Position numbers and translations under genes: made by a program | Notes under the pieces: generated by a model | What the model was told of the DNA's origin: nothing | The model's input: the letters and a program-made list of their open reading frames with translations, nothing else | The model's database searches: none | In this document: piece after piece, positions 43,811-55,815 of the stretch | Layout: every line of letters begins with the position of its first letter | How positions within the stretch are numbered: position 1 is the first letter of the stretch | Assembly: GCA_022496185.1 (NCBI GenBank) | Contig: WTXG01000038.1 | Location: 180,638-244,637 of the forward strand | DNA: 64,000 nucleotides | Reading direction: 5' to 3' | Source of the DNA: Multifurca ochricompacta | Taxonomy: Eukaryota; Basidiomycota; Agaricomycetes; Russulales; Russulaceae

Positions 43811-46800
43811 TTGCAGCAGACAGTGACTGACAAGTGCCCTAGTGTCCCAGAACAGCTCCCCTTTGACCAACCTTCAGATCAAGCAGCCTCCCCCCCTACG
43901 AGCTTACCCCCCCCACGAAATTCTCAACTTTGCTGCCCTAGTAGAGGCAGCTGCCACAGCATCTCCAGCTCCCCCTTCGTCTGTTTTGCCTCCTCTGGAA
44001 CTCCCAGAACTCCACCCTTTCTCTGTGCCCTCCCCCACCCTCCAATTGCCTCCCCTTGTCCCCCAGGCCTCTTAAACGCGTCCAATACCTTTGGCACCCC
44101 CCCCCCTTGTTATATTGCCTCCCAACCCCTGCCCCACCCCTCCCCACTGCTGCAAATGCCCTTTCCCCCACCATCCTGGCCTCAACCATCGGACACCTCC
44201 TCCTTCTCTCGTTAATCGTCCTCTTTGTATTGATCACCCAACCAATCCTCACCAGTTCCTTATCTACTATTCGCTTGACGGTCGACAGGAGTCTTGGGTG
44301 CCCTCCCAGTTTTCCAGAGAGGTCAGCTTCTTTGATCAGTTTCCCTGCTTCTTGGATGTGCTTCGTGATCAAGCTCAGTACCTCTCTAATACATTCATTC
44401 CTATCCGCTTCCCTCACTTTCATAACGTTCCTATTCGTCCTGGATTGATTGATTCCTTCGTTCCCCTCATTACCCCACCTCCCACTTTGTGAACCTCAAC
44501 CTCTGTGCCAAAGTAGGATACCTGGCCCCCAACCCTCGCACTTTCCCCAACGGGTTACTGGTCTATTCTTGGAACGCTTCCATTGCCCGGTTGAATCGCA
44601 CCCTCTCCCCAGAATTACAAGATGTCTTCAGTGGAGCTAGAGCATTACTCCAAGGCTTTGACCTCCTGGACGGACGCTTCATCAGCATCTTTGGCACTCT
44701 GAGCTTCACTGACCTAGGAGTCTCAATAGACGACTGGTACTATACAGTTCGGGACCTGCTTAGAGACTACTTAGAGCTTGCCCCCTTCATTCGTCCTGTT
44801 CGCCTCCCCTTCAACCCCATCCCCCTCCTCCCTATCCAGCCTGCAGACGGGTATACTTGTTTTGAAGATATAGATTTCGATAGTAACCTCTAAACAGTAC
44901 GTTGTGCACCTAACTGTAGAGGTCCCTAGTAAATAAAGACATCTCTTGGTCTGGGAAAATAGTGTCCTTCCCTGCAGAAAGAGAAGAGCGTCTCCAACGC
45001 GTCCAAAGACAATTCAACCACCTTTTCCAGCTTCACAGAGAAGCACAGCTCGCCCTCCTCTATCCAGAACCACTTATCAGCACCCTCCACAAGACGGACA
45101 AGCAGAAGGTTGGTGTGACGTCGATACCATCTATCTCCCCCTTCGAATTCTCCTCCCCTTTGGACAAGTCCTCTCCCAAACCCAGTACAACCAGTTCCTG
45201 TCCGGCCCTGTCAGGCCATCCCTCGAGACTCCCAGCACCAACTCCTCTATTGGCACCTTGCTCAACTCACCCATTCCACAGGAGACCCCCTTGAAACACT
45301 CTTAGTCTGTGTCAACGACGAATACCTTGGAAAGAACACATTCCCCCTCGATACCCAGAACTCGAAACACTCTTGCTCAGAGGAGAACGCCTCTACTACC
45401 TCTCCACCTTTCGTCTAGACCATACCAGAATCAACCTCACCTTTGATGAGATCCGCCTTCACTCTGCTCCCTCCCTTCTGGCTGGCGCCTTGTAGAAACA
45501 GAAGGAATACAAATTGAATACCTGTGGACTGCTGATTACTGGGAGACCACCTCATGCAACCACTGCCCCTTCCTTGTTAACCCCCCCATCTTCACAGACC
45601 CCCCCTATCTCCCCACCTACGCTGAACTTTCCCCAGAACCAGAAGAGCTCGCCTTCCCTACCCTTTCCCTTGCAGCAGTCACCCAAGAAGAAGAACGCTC
45701 ACCCAGACCCAGACAGCCTTAATTGGTAACACTACCACTTGGTCTGATCTCGAGACCCCCACAGAAAACACCTCTGACTTTGAAGAAAGTTCCCCTGTAT
45801 CCAGACAACGCTGCCTCTGTGATATTGACCTCTGTACCTGTAACTTTCATCCAGATACTCCCCCTACCCCCCAGGCATAGTATTGTGGAGGCCTTCAGCC
45901 TTTGATACATACTTACCTTCCATTACTCGATCTAAGTAGGGAAAAGAAATAAAAGACTCCTTTGCATTGTGGCTAGTATTACTGACTGGGCTATCAACCT
46001 GGCGTCCCAACACAGAAGAAGTCAGTCCAACTCCCCCCAAGACAGAAGAAGAAATCCTAGAAGACGTAGTAGCAACGACACACCTGCCACACCTGCCCCC
46101 CATCGCACCTCAGAAGACAAAGAGCACAAACCCACCCCAGCCCTAGTGCACCACCACCAGAACGACCAATTCCCCCTGTCCCAGAACCCTTCCTTGCTCA
46201 TCTAAACTACTCCCCCATCCCACCAACATCCACCCAGCTTGCCTCGACATCAACACCCTTCCTGAACCTCCCAGTAGTAGAATCTGATCAGTCTCGTCCC
46301 GATCCCCTTCCATTGTTCATCAAGTCAACCACATCTATCCTGCCACAGATATCTTTGTCTCTAGGACTACCCACTCGAAATCCTAGTGAACTACGAGAAT
46401 TCCACCTTCATTGTTCTGCTCAGCTTGCAACTCAAAGAGCCAATCACCTTGACGTCTACCATCCCTGAGTGAAGCTAATCGTATCACCACAGACCCCCTG
46501 TACTTTGAAAATCTCCTTTGGCAACTTCGCATTGTTATCTCTGCCCCAGGAATAGTTGAAGAGTATTACTGGATCCACAGAAACATCCACAACTATCGTC
46601 TAGACCGTGCTGTCCTTCGCCCAGCCTATCAAGTTTACTACGCCTGGAACGCCCAAGGGTGGACTACATACTGCCTTAGCACCGCTCTGAATGACCTCAG
46701 AACGACCTCTTACTGCTGAAGAATTAGCTCAAGTCCCCTTTGGCTTTACCCACCCTATCTTTGACTACGACGACCTGCTTTTGTTGCTACCTGGAAAGGA

Positions 46801-47189
46801 GACAACTACTACACTCAGACTCTTGGACACGACTGGAAACGTCTTCGGACAGTCGCATCCTTCCTGTAAACGAATATCTCAGTAATTTCCCCAACATCGA
46901 CCTCATCAGCAACCTTGACCCCCACACATTCTACGGAACATACAACAGAAAGGAAGTCCGTTGGTCGACACCCATACAGCGTGGGTCTACCTTAACAACC
47001 ACCGTGTCCAATTCCCAGTTGCTTCTATCACCTCAGACAAAGAAGAAGTGTCCCAGTCCCTTGAAGCTGTAGAGCAATCCCTTCGTGCTATCACCCTCAG
47101 AACCCCCCCTACTCTCCCATCCATATCCCTTGCCTCCACAACTACCTATTGCTTCACACCCTCCAAAGACACCAACACCTCTGAACATC
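43811..47189 (+). pseudogene. Gypsy-4 long coding-like region in front of Gag
   Basis: Between LTR and Gag lie 3.4 kb with protein-like but frame-broken stretches. About 43,850-44,480 is very Pro-rich. Then come LNLCAKVGYLAPNPRTF, ALLQGFDLLDGRFISIFGTL and DDWYYTVRDLLRDYLELAPF (44,489-44,893); LETLLLRGERLYYLSTFRLD (about 45,360-45,420); EYLWTADYWETTSCNHCPFL (about 45,518-45,577); PLYFENLLWQLRIVISAPGI and WIHRNIHNYRLDRAVLRPAY (about 46,497-46,640); and LTAEELAQVPFGFTHPIFDY (about 46,709). The last part runs into the Gag frame. It may be a large N-terminal Gag extension or a separate first gene of this family. I do not recognise the domain. Confidence 0.5.
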
Positions 47190-48180
47190 ATGAGTACTAC
47201 TGCTGCCTCCAATGGAAAGATCCTGGATCACCCCCAGAATCTTTTGATGGTCAAGCCTCTAAAGCAGAACGTTTCTGGTCCCAGCTAGCCAACTACTACT
47301 ACCTGAATGAAGGTGCCTTCACTGATGAGAGTCGATGAGTCTCTGCAGCCCTCACCCACTTTAAACTTGATACACCAGCAGGCGAATGGGCCAGAGACGC
47401 ACCAACACTGCACTCCAAGCCAACCCCCCTTCCTTCGGGACCTGGGACCGCTTCAGAATTGACTTTGAAAAACAGTTCATTCCAGTAGAGAGTCGCCTCC
47501 TGTCCACCAAGGCCATGTATGAAATTCGCCAAGGCACTCGCCCCTTCAATGACTGGTACCAAGAATGGTCCACCCATGCTACTCGTGCACAGTGGACAAA
47601 AACACCAAGATCTATGCCTTCCGAAGCATGATCAACCAAGGTCTAGGACAGAAGCTCCTTGGACTATCCCCCCAGCCCACCACACTCCATGATCTTGTCA
47701 CTAAGGCCAGAGAATTTGATGCAGCATGGCAGCTTTATGGCAGGACCACCAAGCCTCGACCTCTCCATCTGGTGTTGGAGAAGCTACCACTGACAACCCA
47801 GAAGCCCAAGTCAACTTTGTTGCCTCTCCCAGCCCAGAAACCCTAACACCCCTCCACGCACTACCAAGTTAACCCTAGAAGAAAAGAAGTATCGACGAGA
47901 AAATAAGCTTTGCTTCTATTGTGGGAAGCCTAATCACATCGCCAATCAATGCCGCAGCAAGACCAGGGCCATCCAAGGTCAAGGACCTCCTCGCCCTACC
48001 CCAGTAAGAGCCCTGGCATCAGAAGAAACACCCCCCCAAGCACCACGACCCCCCCTGACTACCTCTCAGTATCCGCCACCAAGAGCTATGAAGATCCAGT
48101 ACCATACATGATGGACAAAGATGGCCTTCAGATTTTTAACACGTCCTACAGCTGCACTGTCTGTGAGGACTTCTTGTAAC
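47190..48180 (+). pseudogene. gag: Gypsy-4 Gag (broken)
   Basis: ATG 47,190 opens MSTTAASNGK. After a one-base shift (GGAAAGATCC, expected GGAAAAGATCC) the Gag core follows: SFDGQASKAERFWSQLANYY, LDTPAGEWARD, WDRFRIDFEKQFIPVESRLL, KAMYEIRQGTRPFNDWYQEW. The C-terminal zinc knuckle CFYCGKPNHIANQC is at about 47,912. At least four one-base breaks and a TGA at 47,336 interrupt it. Confidence 0.82.
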
Positions 48181-51100
48181 CCCAGTGTTCCTTGTACGAG
48201 CCGCTCTGCGGTCCTAGATAACCTTGGTTTTGAGCATGTATCCTTGTTAGTGACTAGAAATACTAGATCACCTTCTATTGTGCTCAAAGCAGAACTCATT
48301 GGACGAAACACTAGGAAGAAAATCAGTGCGCGTGCCCTAATAGATAGTGGGGCAGAAGGATTAATAATCCATCAAGACTATGCCAAAGCACATCACCTAA
48401 CCTTGAGCACCCTTGCCAAGCCTCTCGAGTCAAAAATGTGGATGGAACTAGTAACGCTAATGGAGCCATTTACTACACCACAACCCAAATCCTATGACTA
48501 CCCTCCGACCAATACCATGAAGAACTGCAGAGTTCTATGTTACTAATATAGGGGACCATGACATTATCTAGGAATGACTGGCTAGTTGCCACAACCCAGA
48601 ATAAACTGGAAAGATGACACCCTGACCTTAAACATTGCCCACATCCTGCACCCTTACCATGACCCCCTGACCTTTGCTTTGACACACCCCTCTTGCCCTG
48701 CTCTGTCTACAATCACAGTACAACCCCTGATGGACCAGACACTCATAGCAGCAGCAGAAACCTTTGCAGCCCTAATCACAGATCACCCCATGATTACCCA
48801 GAAGAAGTGCCTCCCAAATTCATTGTCCATATCGTGCCAAGACCACCATGTCCACTCAGATTGCTGCAGATCAAGTAAAGACCCCTACATCCTTAGAAGA
48901 CCAACTCCCTCCTGAATACCTGCATACCGATCTGTCTTTGAAGAGAAAGCCTCTCAACGTTTGCCACAGCACCAACCATGGGACCATGCCATAGAACTCA
49001 AACAGATGCCAAAGTGCGCGACTGCGGCATCTACAAGCTCACCCCTGAAGAACAGAAAGCCCTGGACGTTTTCTTAAATGACCACCTTGCCAAGGGATAT
49101 ATCAGAGAATCTAAGTCCCCCATTGCTAGCCCCTTCTTCTTTGTAAAAAAGAAGGATGGAAAACTACGTCCTGTCCAAGATTATCGAGCCTTGAATGAAA
49201 TCACAGTAAAGAATGCTTACCCCCTACCCTGATCCCAGAACTCATTGACAAACTTCACCATGCTCGCTACTTTACCAAGTTTGATATCCGCTGGGGATAT
49301 AACAATATCCGTATCAAAGAAGGAGATGAATGGAAAGCCGCCTTTAAGACCAACCGAGGTCTCTTTGAACCCCTTGTCATGTTCTTTGGACTCTGTAACT
49401 CCCCTGCCACATTCCAAGCCTTCATGAATAGAGCCTTTGAAGATCTCCTTGCCACGACCATGTTGTCATCTATATGGACGACATCTTAATATTTACAGAC
49501 ACCATGGAACACCACAGAACACTTACTCACCAAGTCCTCCAGCGCCTCCACAGTTTGACTTATATCTAAAGCCTGAGAAGTGTACCTTTGCTCAGACAAC
49601 CATTGACTATCTTGGCCTAGTCATCACAGCTGGCCATGTCCAGATGGACCCTGCTAAATTAGAGGGTATTAGAAATGGCCTCCCCCACGCACCCTAAAAC
49701 AACTCCAAGCCTTCCTTGGATTCTGCAATTTCTACCGACGTTTTATCAAAGACTTCTCCCTTATTGCCCCCCCTCCATGATCTCACCAAGAAAGATACCC
49801 CTTTCCTCTGGACTTCTGACCATGACCTTGCCTTTTCCACCCTAAAGAATGCTTCACCACTGCCCCTGTCCTGCCCTCCCTGACCATACTAAAGCTTCCA
49901 TTCATCACTGATGCCAGTGACTTTGCTATTGGTGCTATCCTTGAACAACCTGATGAACTCAATCGCTACCATCCCCTTGCTTCCTATCCAAGTCCATGCT
50001 GGATGCAGAACGCAACTATGACATCCATGACAAAGAACTTCTTGCCATTGTTCATGCTCTGGACACCTGGAGACACTACTTGAGGGCGCAGCTAGTGATT
50101 GGCAGGGGTAACCCTGGGGTATCCTCATTGGTACCCGTACCCGTACCCATACCCATCACTATGGGTACGGGTAACCCGCGGGTTACCCGCGGGTCACCCA
50201 TGAAAACGCGTGCAAGTTCTTTACTTGCATCGCGCATTTGGATACCTGGCCCGGGCCTTCCCGGACCAAGAAGATACACAACGCGTTTATTTGTGGCTGC
50301 TTAAGATCCCTCAATGACTCTTATTTTATGTTCAGAAGATTAAGATAATTCATTATTCCATTTTTATTTTATTATTCTGCTTTCAATTTTATACAAGCAC
50401 AACTAAAATACAGTATACAGAGATGATTAGATAGGATGTTATAGAACATTGATGAAAAGCCTGTCAGATAACCACACAGAATGCAAAATAATTTGATGAC
50501 CACATAGCAATTTGCAGGGTAACCCCTGGATAATTGTTTTGATACCTGGGTTACCCATGAAATGAAATGCGTGCAAGTTCTTTACTTGCATCGTGCATTT
50601 TGGACATCCGGCCCGGGACATCCCGTCAAGGAGATACGCACTTGGACACAACGCGTTCATTTATGGCTACTCAAGATCCTCAAATATTGTTGGTTTATGT
50701 TCAGAAGATTAAAAGGATCCTTTATTTACATTATTATTTATTATTCTGCTTTCATTTCATACAAGTGCGACTGTCCTGGTGCGTTTAAGTCAACCTTCCT
50801 TAATAGGAAGGAGGTCAGACCACCATGCGATGCAATGTAGTCACTGCCCCATGCAGCTTGTAGATACACGCGGGCCTTGTTTCAGTAAACTATTTAATAA
50901 TTTGATTATATTATAGTCTAAAGTAGTCTAGAGAGTATTTTAGATAGTGCCAGACCGGCAGAATTGGTCGCGCGTTGATAAACAGGTGCATCATGATTTT
51001 CAAGAAGTGGATCACTGATAACACTTTATTTTACATCGCACCATTGATCTGCTTTGATATTTCATATGATAATACTAGAACATATTTAAAGATACCTATA

Positions 51101-52766
51101 GCATACATCAGACGAGATCTTTATTTTTGTGGCTGCAGATGTGTTTTATCTTAGAATTTCTACTGATCTTGTCAATGCATGATTGGCGCCTATACCCGCC
51201 AAACCCGCCGCGCGGGTAAGGTTTCCACGGGTTGGGAGCCATATACCCGTACCCGTACCCGGCAAAACCTGTGGCGCTTACCCGCGTGGGTATGAAAACC
51301 TTGACAATCACTAGGCGCAGCCCTTCCCTTTGAGGTGTGGACTGACCACAACAACCTGACTTACTTCTGCTCCAAGCAGAAGCTCTCCCGCCGCCAGGCA
51401 TGATGGCCCTTGAACTGTCTCAATACAACTTCACCATTGTTCACAAACCTGGCTCCTTCAACAAATCTGATGCTCTGTCCCGGCATCCAGACCATAAAGA
51501 GGGATAGAGCATGACAATGATGAGCGCATACTCCTGGATCTAAGTTTTTTTGCATTCAGGCATGAAAACACAGTCACAACAACTCATGATCCACTCTACA
51601 CCACAGAATCAAAGACTGCCAAGACCATGACAATGAAGTACCCAAGCCTGACCACCATCTTGCACAACGGGCCACGCTCCTCGCCAAAGGACTGGAGGAC
51701 TGGAACCTAGAAAATGGCCTAATCCTACATAAAGGCCAAGTCTACATCCAAGTCCCAAGAACTATGAAGAGACAATTGTAAAGTTACACCATGATTCCAT
51801 TGCCACAGGACATCCAGGCAGATGGAAGACCTATGAACTAGTATCACGAGAATTTTGGTGGCCAGGAATGTCCTCCTTTGTCAAAGAATATGTGGATGGA
51901 TGTGCCACCTGCCAAGAAACCAAGTTCAACCTTGACTACCCATCCTTTGCAACCCAATCAAGTTCCAACTTGAGTATGGGGAACAATCACCATGGACTTC
52001 ATCACAGACTTACCCCTGTCTCAGTCATATGACTCCCTATTTGTGGTAGTGGACCAGTTCAGTAAAGCCACTGTCATTGTTCCTTGCACCAAAGATATCA
52101 CTGCTCCGGAAACCTCCAAACTATTCCTTGAACATGTATGGAGACGCACTGGCCTCCCAGACCAAGTCATCTCTGATCAAGGCCCCCAGTTTGCATCCAA
52201 ATCATGAAGGAAATGTGGAGCAAGCTAGGAGTACAATCATCCTTGAGCACTGCCTATCACCCCCAGACTGATGGAGAGACTGAATGGTCAACCAAGAACT
52301 AGAACAATACCTCCGTGTCTTTTGCAACTTCCAACAAGATGACTGGGCAGAACTGATCCCCTTTATGGAGTTGCCCACAATGCTAGAACTCACAGTGCTA
52401 CTAAAAGATCTCCCTTTGAAATCTGGTATGGCTTCCAACCAGAGTTTATTCCCCCACTCCATTTTGCCACCCCCATCCTGTCAGTTGAAGAAAGACTCAC
52501 ACCCTAGAAATATCCATAGTGAAGTAGCTGCTGCCCTCCAGGTAGCTGCAGAACTCATGAAACAGTTGAGACCAGATGGACCCCTCCATGCTTTCAAAAC
52601 AGGAGAGCTGGTTTGGTTGGAAGGGACAAATATATGCACCACTCACCCCAAAGCCAAACTCAGCCCCTGATGCCATGGTCCTTTTAAAGTCATACACTCT
52701 GGCCCTGTTAACTGCAAGCTTGACTCCCTAAGTCATGGCACATCCACCCGTCTTTCACAACTCTCT
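48181..52766 (+). pseudogene. pol: Gypsy-4 Pol (broken, split by a hAT-type element)
   Basis: Protease (ALIDSGAEGLIIHQDYAKAH, about 48,335), RT ([20 protein letters not shown], about 49,135; FFGLCNSPATFQAFMN, about 49,384; YMDDILIF, about 49,470), RNase H (ITDASDFAIGAIL, about 49,905; [19 protein letters not shown], about 50,015), then the element at 50,093-51,313, then RNase H end ([11 protein letters not shown]), the HHCC region, integrase core (MDFITDLPLSQSYDSLFVVV, about 51,992; TDGETE-like motif about 52,268; NQELEQYLRVFCNFQQDDWA, about 52,287) and KLSP/FKV end. It is truncated at 52,766 before any chromodomain. Most breaks are one-base losses in homopolymer runs. Confidence 0.88.
50093..51313 (+). 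mobile_element. Non-autonomous hAT-type element, copy 2, TSD GGCGCAGC
   Basis: It starts TAGTGATTGGCAGGGGTAAC and ends CCTTGACAATCACTA, with perfect 8-bp duplications (50,085-50,092 and 51,314-51,321). It interrupts the gypsy-4 RNase H between LRGAA and LPFEVWTDH. Subterminal ACCCGT repeats and palindromes are present. It keeps CpG at sites that are TpG/CpA in copy 1, so it is younger or less methylated. It has no coding capacity. Confidence 0.9.
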
Positions 52767-53348
52767 TGTTACGTCCGGTGTGAGACGTTCTGCACGACTT
52801 GTTGACAGCTTTGTACATTCGTTCAGATAAGAGGTCAATAGGACTCTTGGAGTTCGAATGGATGAGTCAAAGTCAAAGGAGCTGTTCCCTAGTGACGATG
52901 TGACGGAAGTGCCAAAAGCACTGAGACAATCGGTTTAAAGGTTTCAAGGGGAAGTCCAGAAGACAAACACGATGTATTCAATAAGTTGAGTCTGAGTCTA
53001 CAGTGTAGCTACAGCGGACTTATATACGTAATCAAATGGGCATCTATAGATACGATAGCGGAGTCAAGTGGGCCCAAATATACAGAAGCGGATGGCATAA
53101 AGCCTGGCTTCTGATAGGGTATTAAGTAAGTGTCTGAACGTAAAGATAAAGAGATAACGAGATAAGAGATAAGGGATCAACATAGGTATACAGTGCATCA
53201 ACAAGTCCAAAGCAAGTCACAGGGATGGAGTAAGGCACGTGATGGGTCCAGGATGGAGATGTGATCATGAAGTGCAGAGTAGGTGGTAAAGATGGGTCGC
53301 TATTGGGGAGGTGGAAGAAAATGGGGTTGCTCAGCAGGGATTGTAACA
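52767..53348 (-). repeat. Gypsy-5 3' LTR (gypsy-3 family)
   Basis: It is 582 bp and its start (TGTTACGTCCGGTG) is the complement of the gypsy-3 LTR end. At 53,349 the complement of the polypurine tract (ATCACCCCTCTTCTGGTTCT) follows, as in gypsy-3. Compared with gypsy-3 it is diverged, mainly by transitions. Confidence 0.85.
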
Positions 53349-54238
53349 TCACCCCTCTTCTGGTTCTAGCAGACCCAGCTAGAAACAACTCATACTGTCA
53401 TCATCCTGCACTAAGTCCAGGTATCGTCAGCTACATTACAATCATCCACATGTAATTCTCCTTTCTGAGTCCTGCGGACATTGGTGGGTGCGGAGGAACC
53501 ATATGGGCTGCGTTGACCACATAGGCAGCACAGATCGTGGATCGGACAGTCCAGCTCGCGGTGTCCAGAGTTGTGGCGGAGGCACTTGCTGCACCACCCC
53601 GACAGATTGATGATCGTCAGGGTGACTCCACACGGCAGAAAATACAAAACCGGCTCCAGTGGAGGTTGCTGCAACAGTGCCAGCACCACTTGCATTGAGG
53701 GGACAGTTCCAGCTAATGTGGTACTTACTGTTGCATCACCACATGTCTCTCTGCGAGGGTTTCATGCATAAATGGCATTTCGAACTGGTTTGGTATCAGC
53801 CTCAGGGCGGCCCTAATGATCGTGGGGGAAGGGGTCGTGCATATGTGTTGCGTACCATTCAGCGATGGTCTGGTATGCATCTCCTATCTCCAGCCTTTTC
53901 TGATCTCCACCAACTCCTGTTCAACTTGGAACATCCCATTAGTCAGCCTTGCCATCATCTTTGCATGCTCCTTGTACTGTTTATTGAGTGTCATGCACAA
54001 TGTCAAATTCTTCTGCAGTCTCATCACCTCGGCTTGAGATGCGGAAGGCGCATATCATTCAGCACCTCGTCAATTGCAAAGGCGCGAGAGTCCTCGCAGC
54101 CAGGTGCCCAAGCTGCTCATTGTCATCGTGTGATGAAGGTGTCCTGTATACCTTTCTTCTAAATAGACCAGAGCCCCGTAGACAGGGCATCTTTCTTCAT
54201 ACATCCAGCTACATCCATTCCTCCATTGGTGTAGAATA
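53349..54238 (-). pseudogene. Gypsy-5 Pol C-terminal extension fragment
   Basis: On the minus strand the recognisable pieces are GWCSKCLRHNSGHRELDC, PIHDLCCLCGQRSPYG and, further upstream, remnants of the coiled-coil and YTNGGMDVAGC blocks (about 54,200-54,236), in the same order as in gypsy-3. Frame breaks are frequent. The fragment is cut at 54,238 by the Tc1/mariner-type element, and the rest of gypsy-5 is absent. Confidence 0.7.
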
Positions 54239-54562
54239 TACAGTAGCCCACAAAATGTTCCAATGTTTGGCCATCCTGAAGAGATTGACTACCACACAAT
54301 GAGAATAATTTCCAAAATTAGAAATTAGTAGATGATAGTGTAGCATCTAAGCTTCAATCAGAGCCTATACTAATGTCAATTGAGTCAGTGGTTCATGATA
54401 TATAAAATGATTTGTGAGGCATTATCATTGGAACAGTTTTGTGGCCAACATGTGAGATGACAAAACCAGTATCTGGTGGTCATGGGAATGCATTGACAGT
54501 CATGTGACAATGTTTATAAGTTGAACACACACCAAATAATCATCAACAACACTTGCTTTACC

Positions 54563-54928
54563 ATGCATGCCCTCTCTGCTGCCAAAAGGACTCACATCAT
54601 TCCCTCCTCACTTCAGGCAAATCTGCCCATAAAGTGTCAACTATGACTGGCCATGGCACTATTATCATCTCAAGATGGTCATAAATACTGCCCTTACCAT
54701 CCCAAGTCAAATGGAGGGAGACCAGGAAGCTGACAGAGAGAAATGCTCAGCATGCTGTTTGCCTTATTCCTCTGGCAGGGCAGACACAGATGTGGAGTGA
54801 CTAGAGCACTTCAGAAGTTGTTAATGGGTTCCTCTATCAACATACAATGCCCATCCATCCTCCATCAAATTTTCAAGCCATACCTGGCCCCTCCATATCA
54901 TACACCCCATTCCATCATAAGTGCAATA
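54563..54928 (+). pseudogene. Tc1/mariner transposase N-terminal fragment, left copy
   Basis: ATG 54,563 reads MHALSAAKRTHIIPSSLQAN. Further on NGGRP is followed by a one-base loss before the KLTERNAQHAV block. This is the paired-type helix-turn-helix DNA-binding region of Tc1-like transposases. The catalytic DDE part is missing. Two stops and a frame break disable it. Confidence 0.7.
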
Positions 54929-55133
54929 GGCCACAAACAATCCAATGACATTGCTAACAAAACATTTATATATCATGAACCACTGACTCAATTGACATCA
55001 GTATAGGCTCTAAGTGACACTTAGATGATACAATATATTACCAATTTCTACTAATTTTGGAAATTATTCTTATGGTGTGGTTGGTCAATCTCTTCAGGAT
55101 GTTAACATTGGAATGGTTTTGTGGGTTACTGTA

Positions 55134-55480
55134 TGATGGAATGGGGGTGTATGATATGGGAGGGCCAGGTATGGCTTGAAAATTTGATGGAGGATGGATG
55201 GGCATGTATGTTGATAGAGGAACCCATTAACAACTTCTGAAGTGCTCTAGTCATTCCACATCTGTGTCTGCCTGCAGAGGAGATAAGGCAAACAGCATGC
55301 TGAGCATTTCTCTCTGTCAGCTTCCTTGGTCTCCCTCCATTTGACTTGGGATGGTAAGGGCAGTATTTATGACCCATCTTGAGATGATATAGTGCCATGG
55401 CCAGTCATAGTTGACACTTTATGGGCAGATTTGCCTGAAGTGAGGAGGGAGATGATGTGAGTCCTTTTGGAGCAGAGAGG
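55134..55480 (-). pseudogene. Tc1/mariner transposase N-terminal fragment, right copy
   Basis: It is the mirror copy of the left fragment, reading minus: HKYCPYHPKSNGGRPRKLTE, RNAQHAVCLISSAGRHRCG, MTRALQKLLMGSSINI. It keeps the GGRPRKLTERNA segment that is shifted in the left copy. It ends where the central terminal repeat begins; no DDE domain is present. Confidence 0.7.
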
Positions 55481-55815
55481 GCATGCATGGTAAGAAGCAA
55501 GTGTTGTTGATGATTATTGGTGTGTGTTCAACTTATTAAACATTGTACATGACTGTCAATGCATTCCCATGACCACCAGATACTGGTTTTGTCATCTCAC
55601 ATGTTGGCCACAAACTGTTCCAATGATAATGCTCACAAATCATTTTATATATCATGAACCACTGACTCAATTGACATTAGTATAGGCTTGATTGAAGCTT
55701 AGATGCTACACTATCATCTACTAATTTCTACTAATTTTGGAAATTATTCTCATTGTGTGGTAGGTCAATCTCTTCAGGATGGCCAAACATTGGAACAGTT
55801 TTGTGGGCTACTGTA

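Larger units (their letters stand above)
54241..55813. mobile_element. Inverted Tc1/mariner-type dimer with three ~200-bp TIRs, TA target
   Basis: The outer ends are CAGTAGCCCACAAAA (54,241) and TTTTGTGGGCTACTG (55,813), each flanked by TA. About 200-bp terminal repeats occur at 54,241-54,446, 54,929-55,131 and 55,614-55,813. Within each repeat a CCACAAAA..TTCCAATG motif is present at both edges in opposite orientation. Between the repeats lie two copies of a transposase N-terminus facing each other. The arrangement looks like one element inserted into, or recombined with, an inverted copy sharing the central repeat. Confidence 0.8.

Noticed and set aside
44050..44450. Several overlapping Pro-rich frames on both strands
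   Set aside because: They come from a C-rich low-complexity stretch of the gypsy-4 leader, open in many frames by composition.
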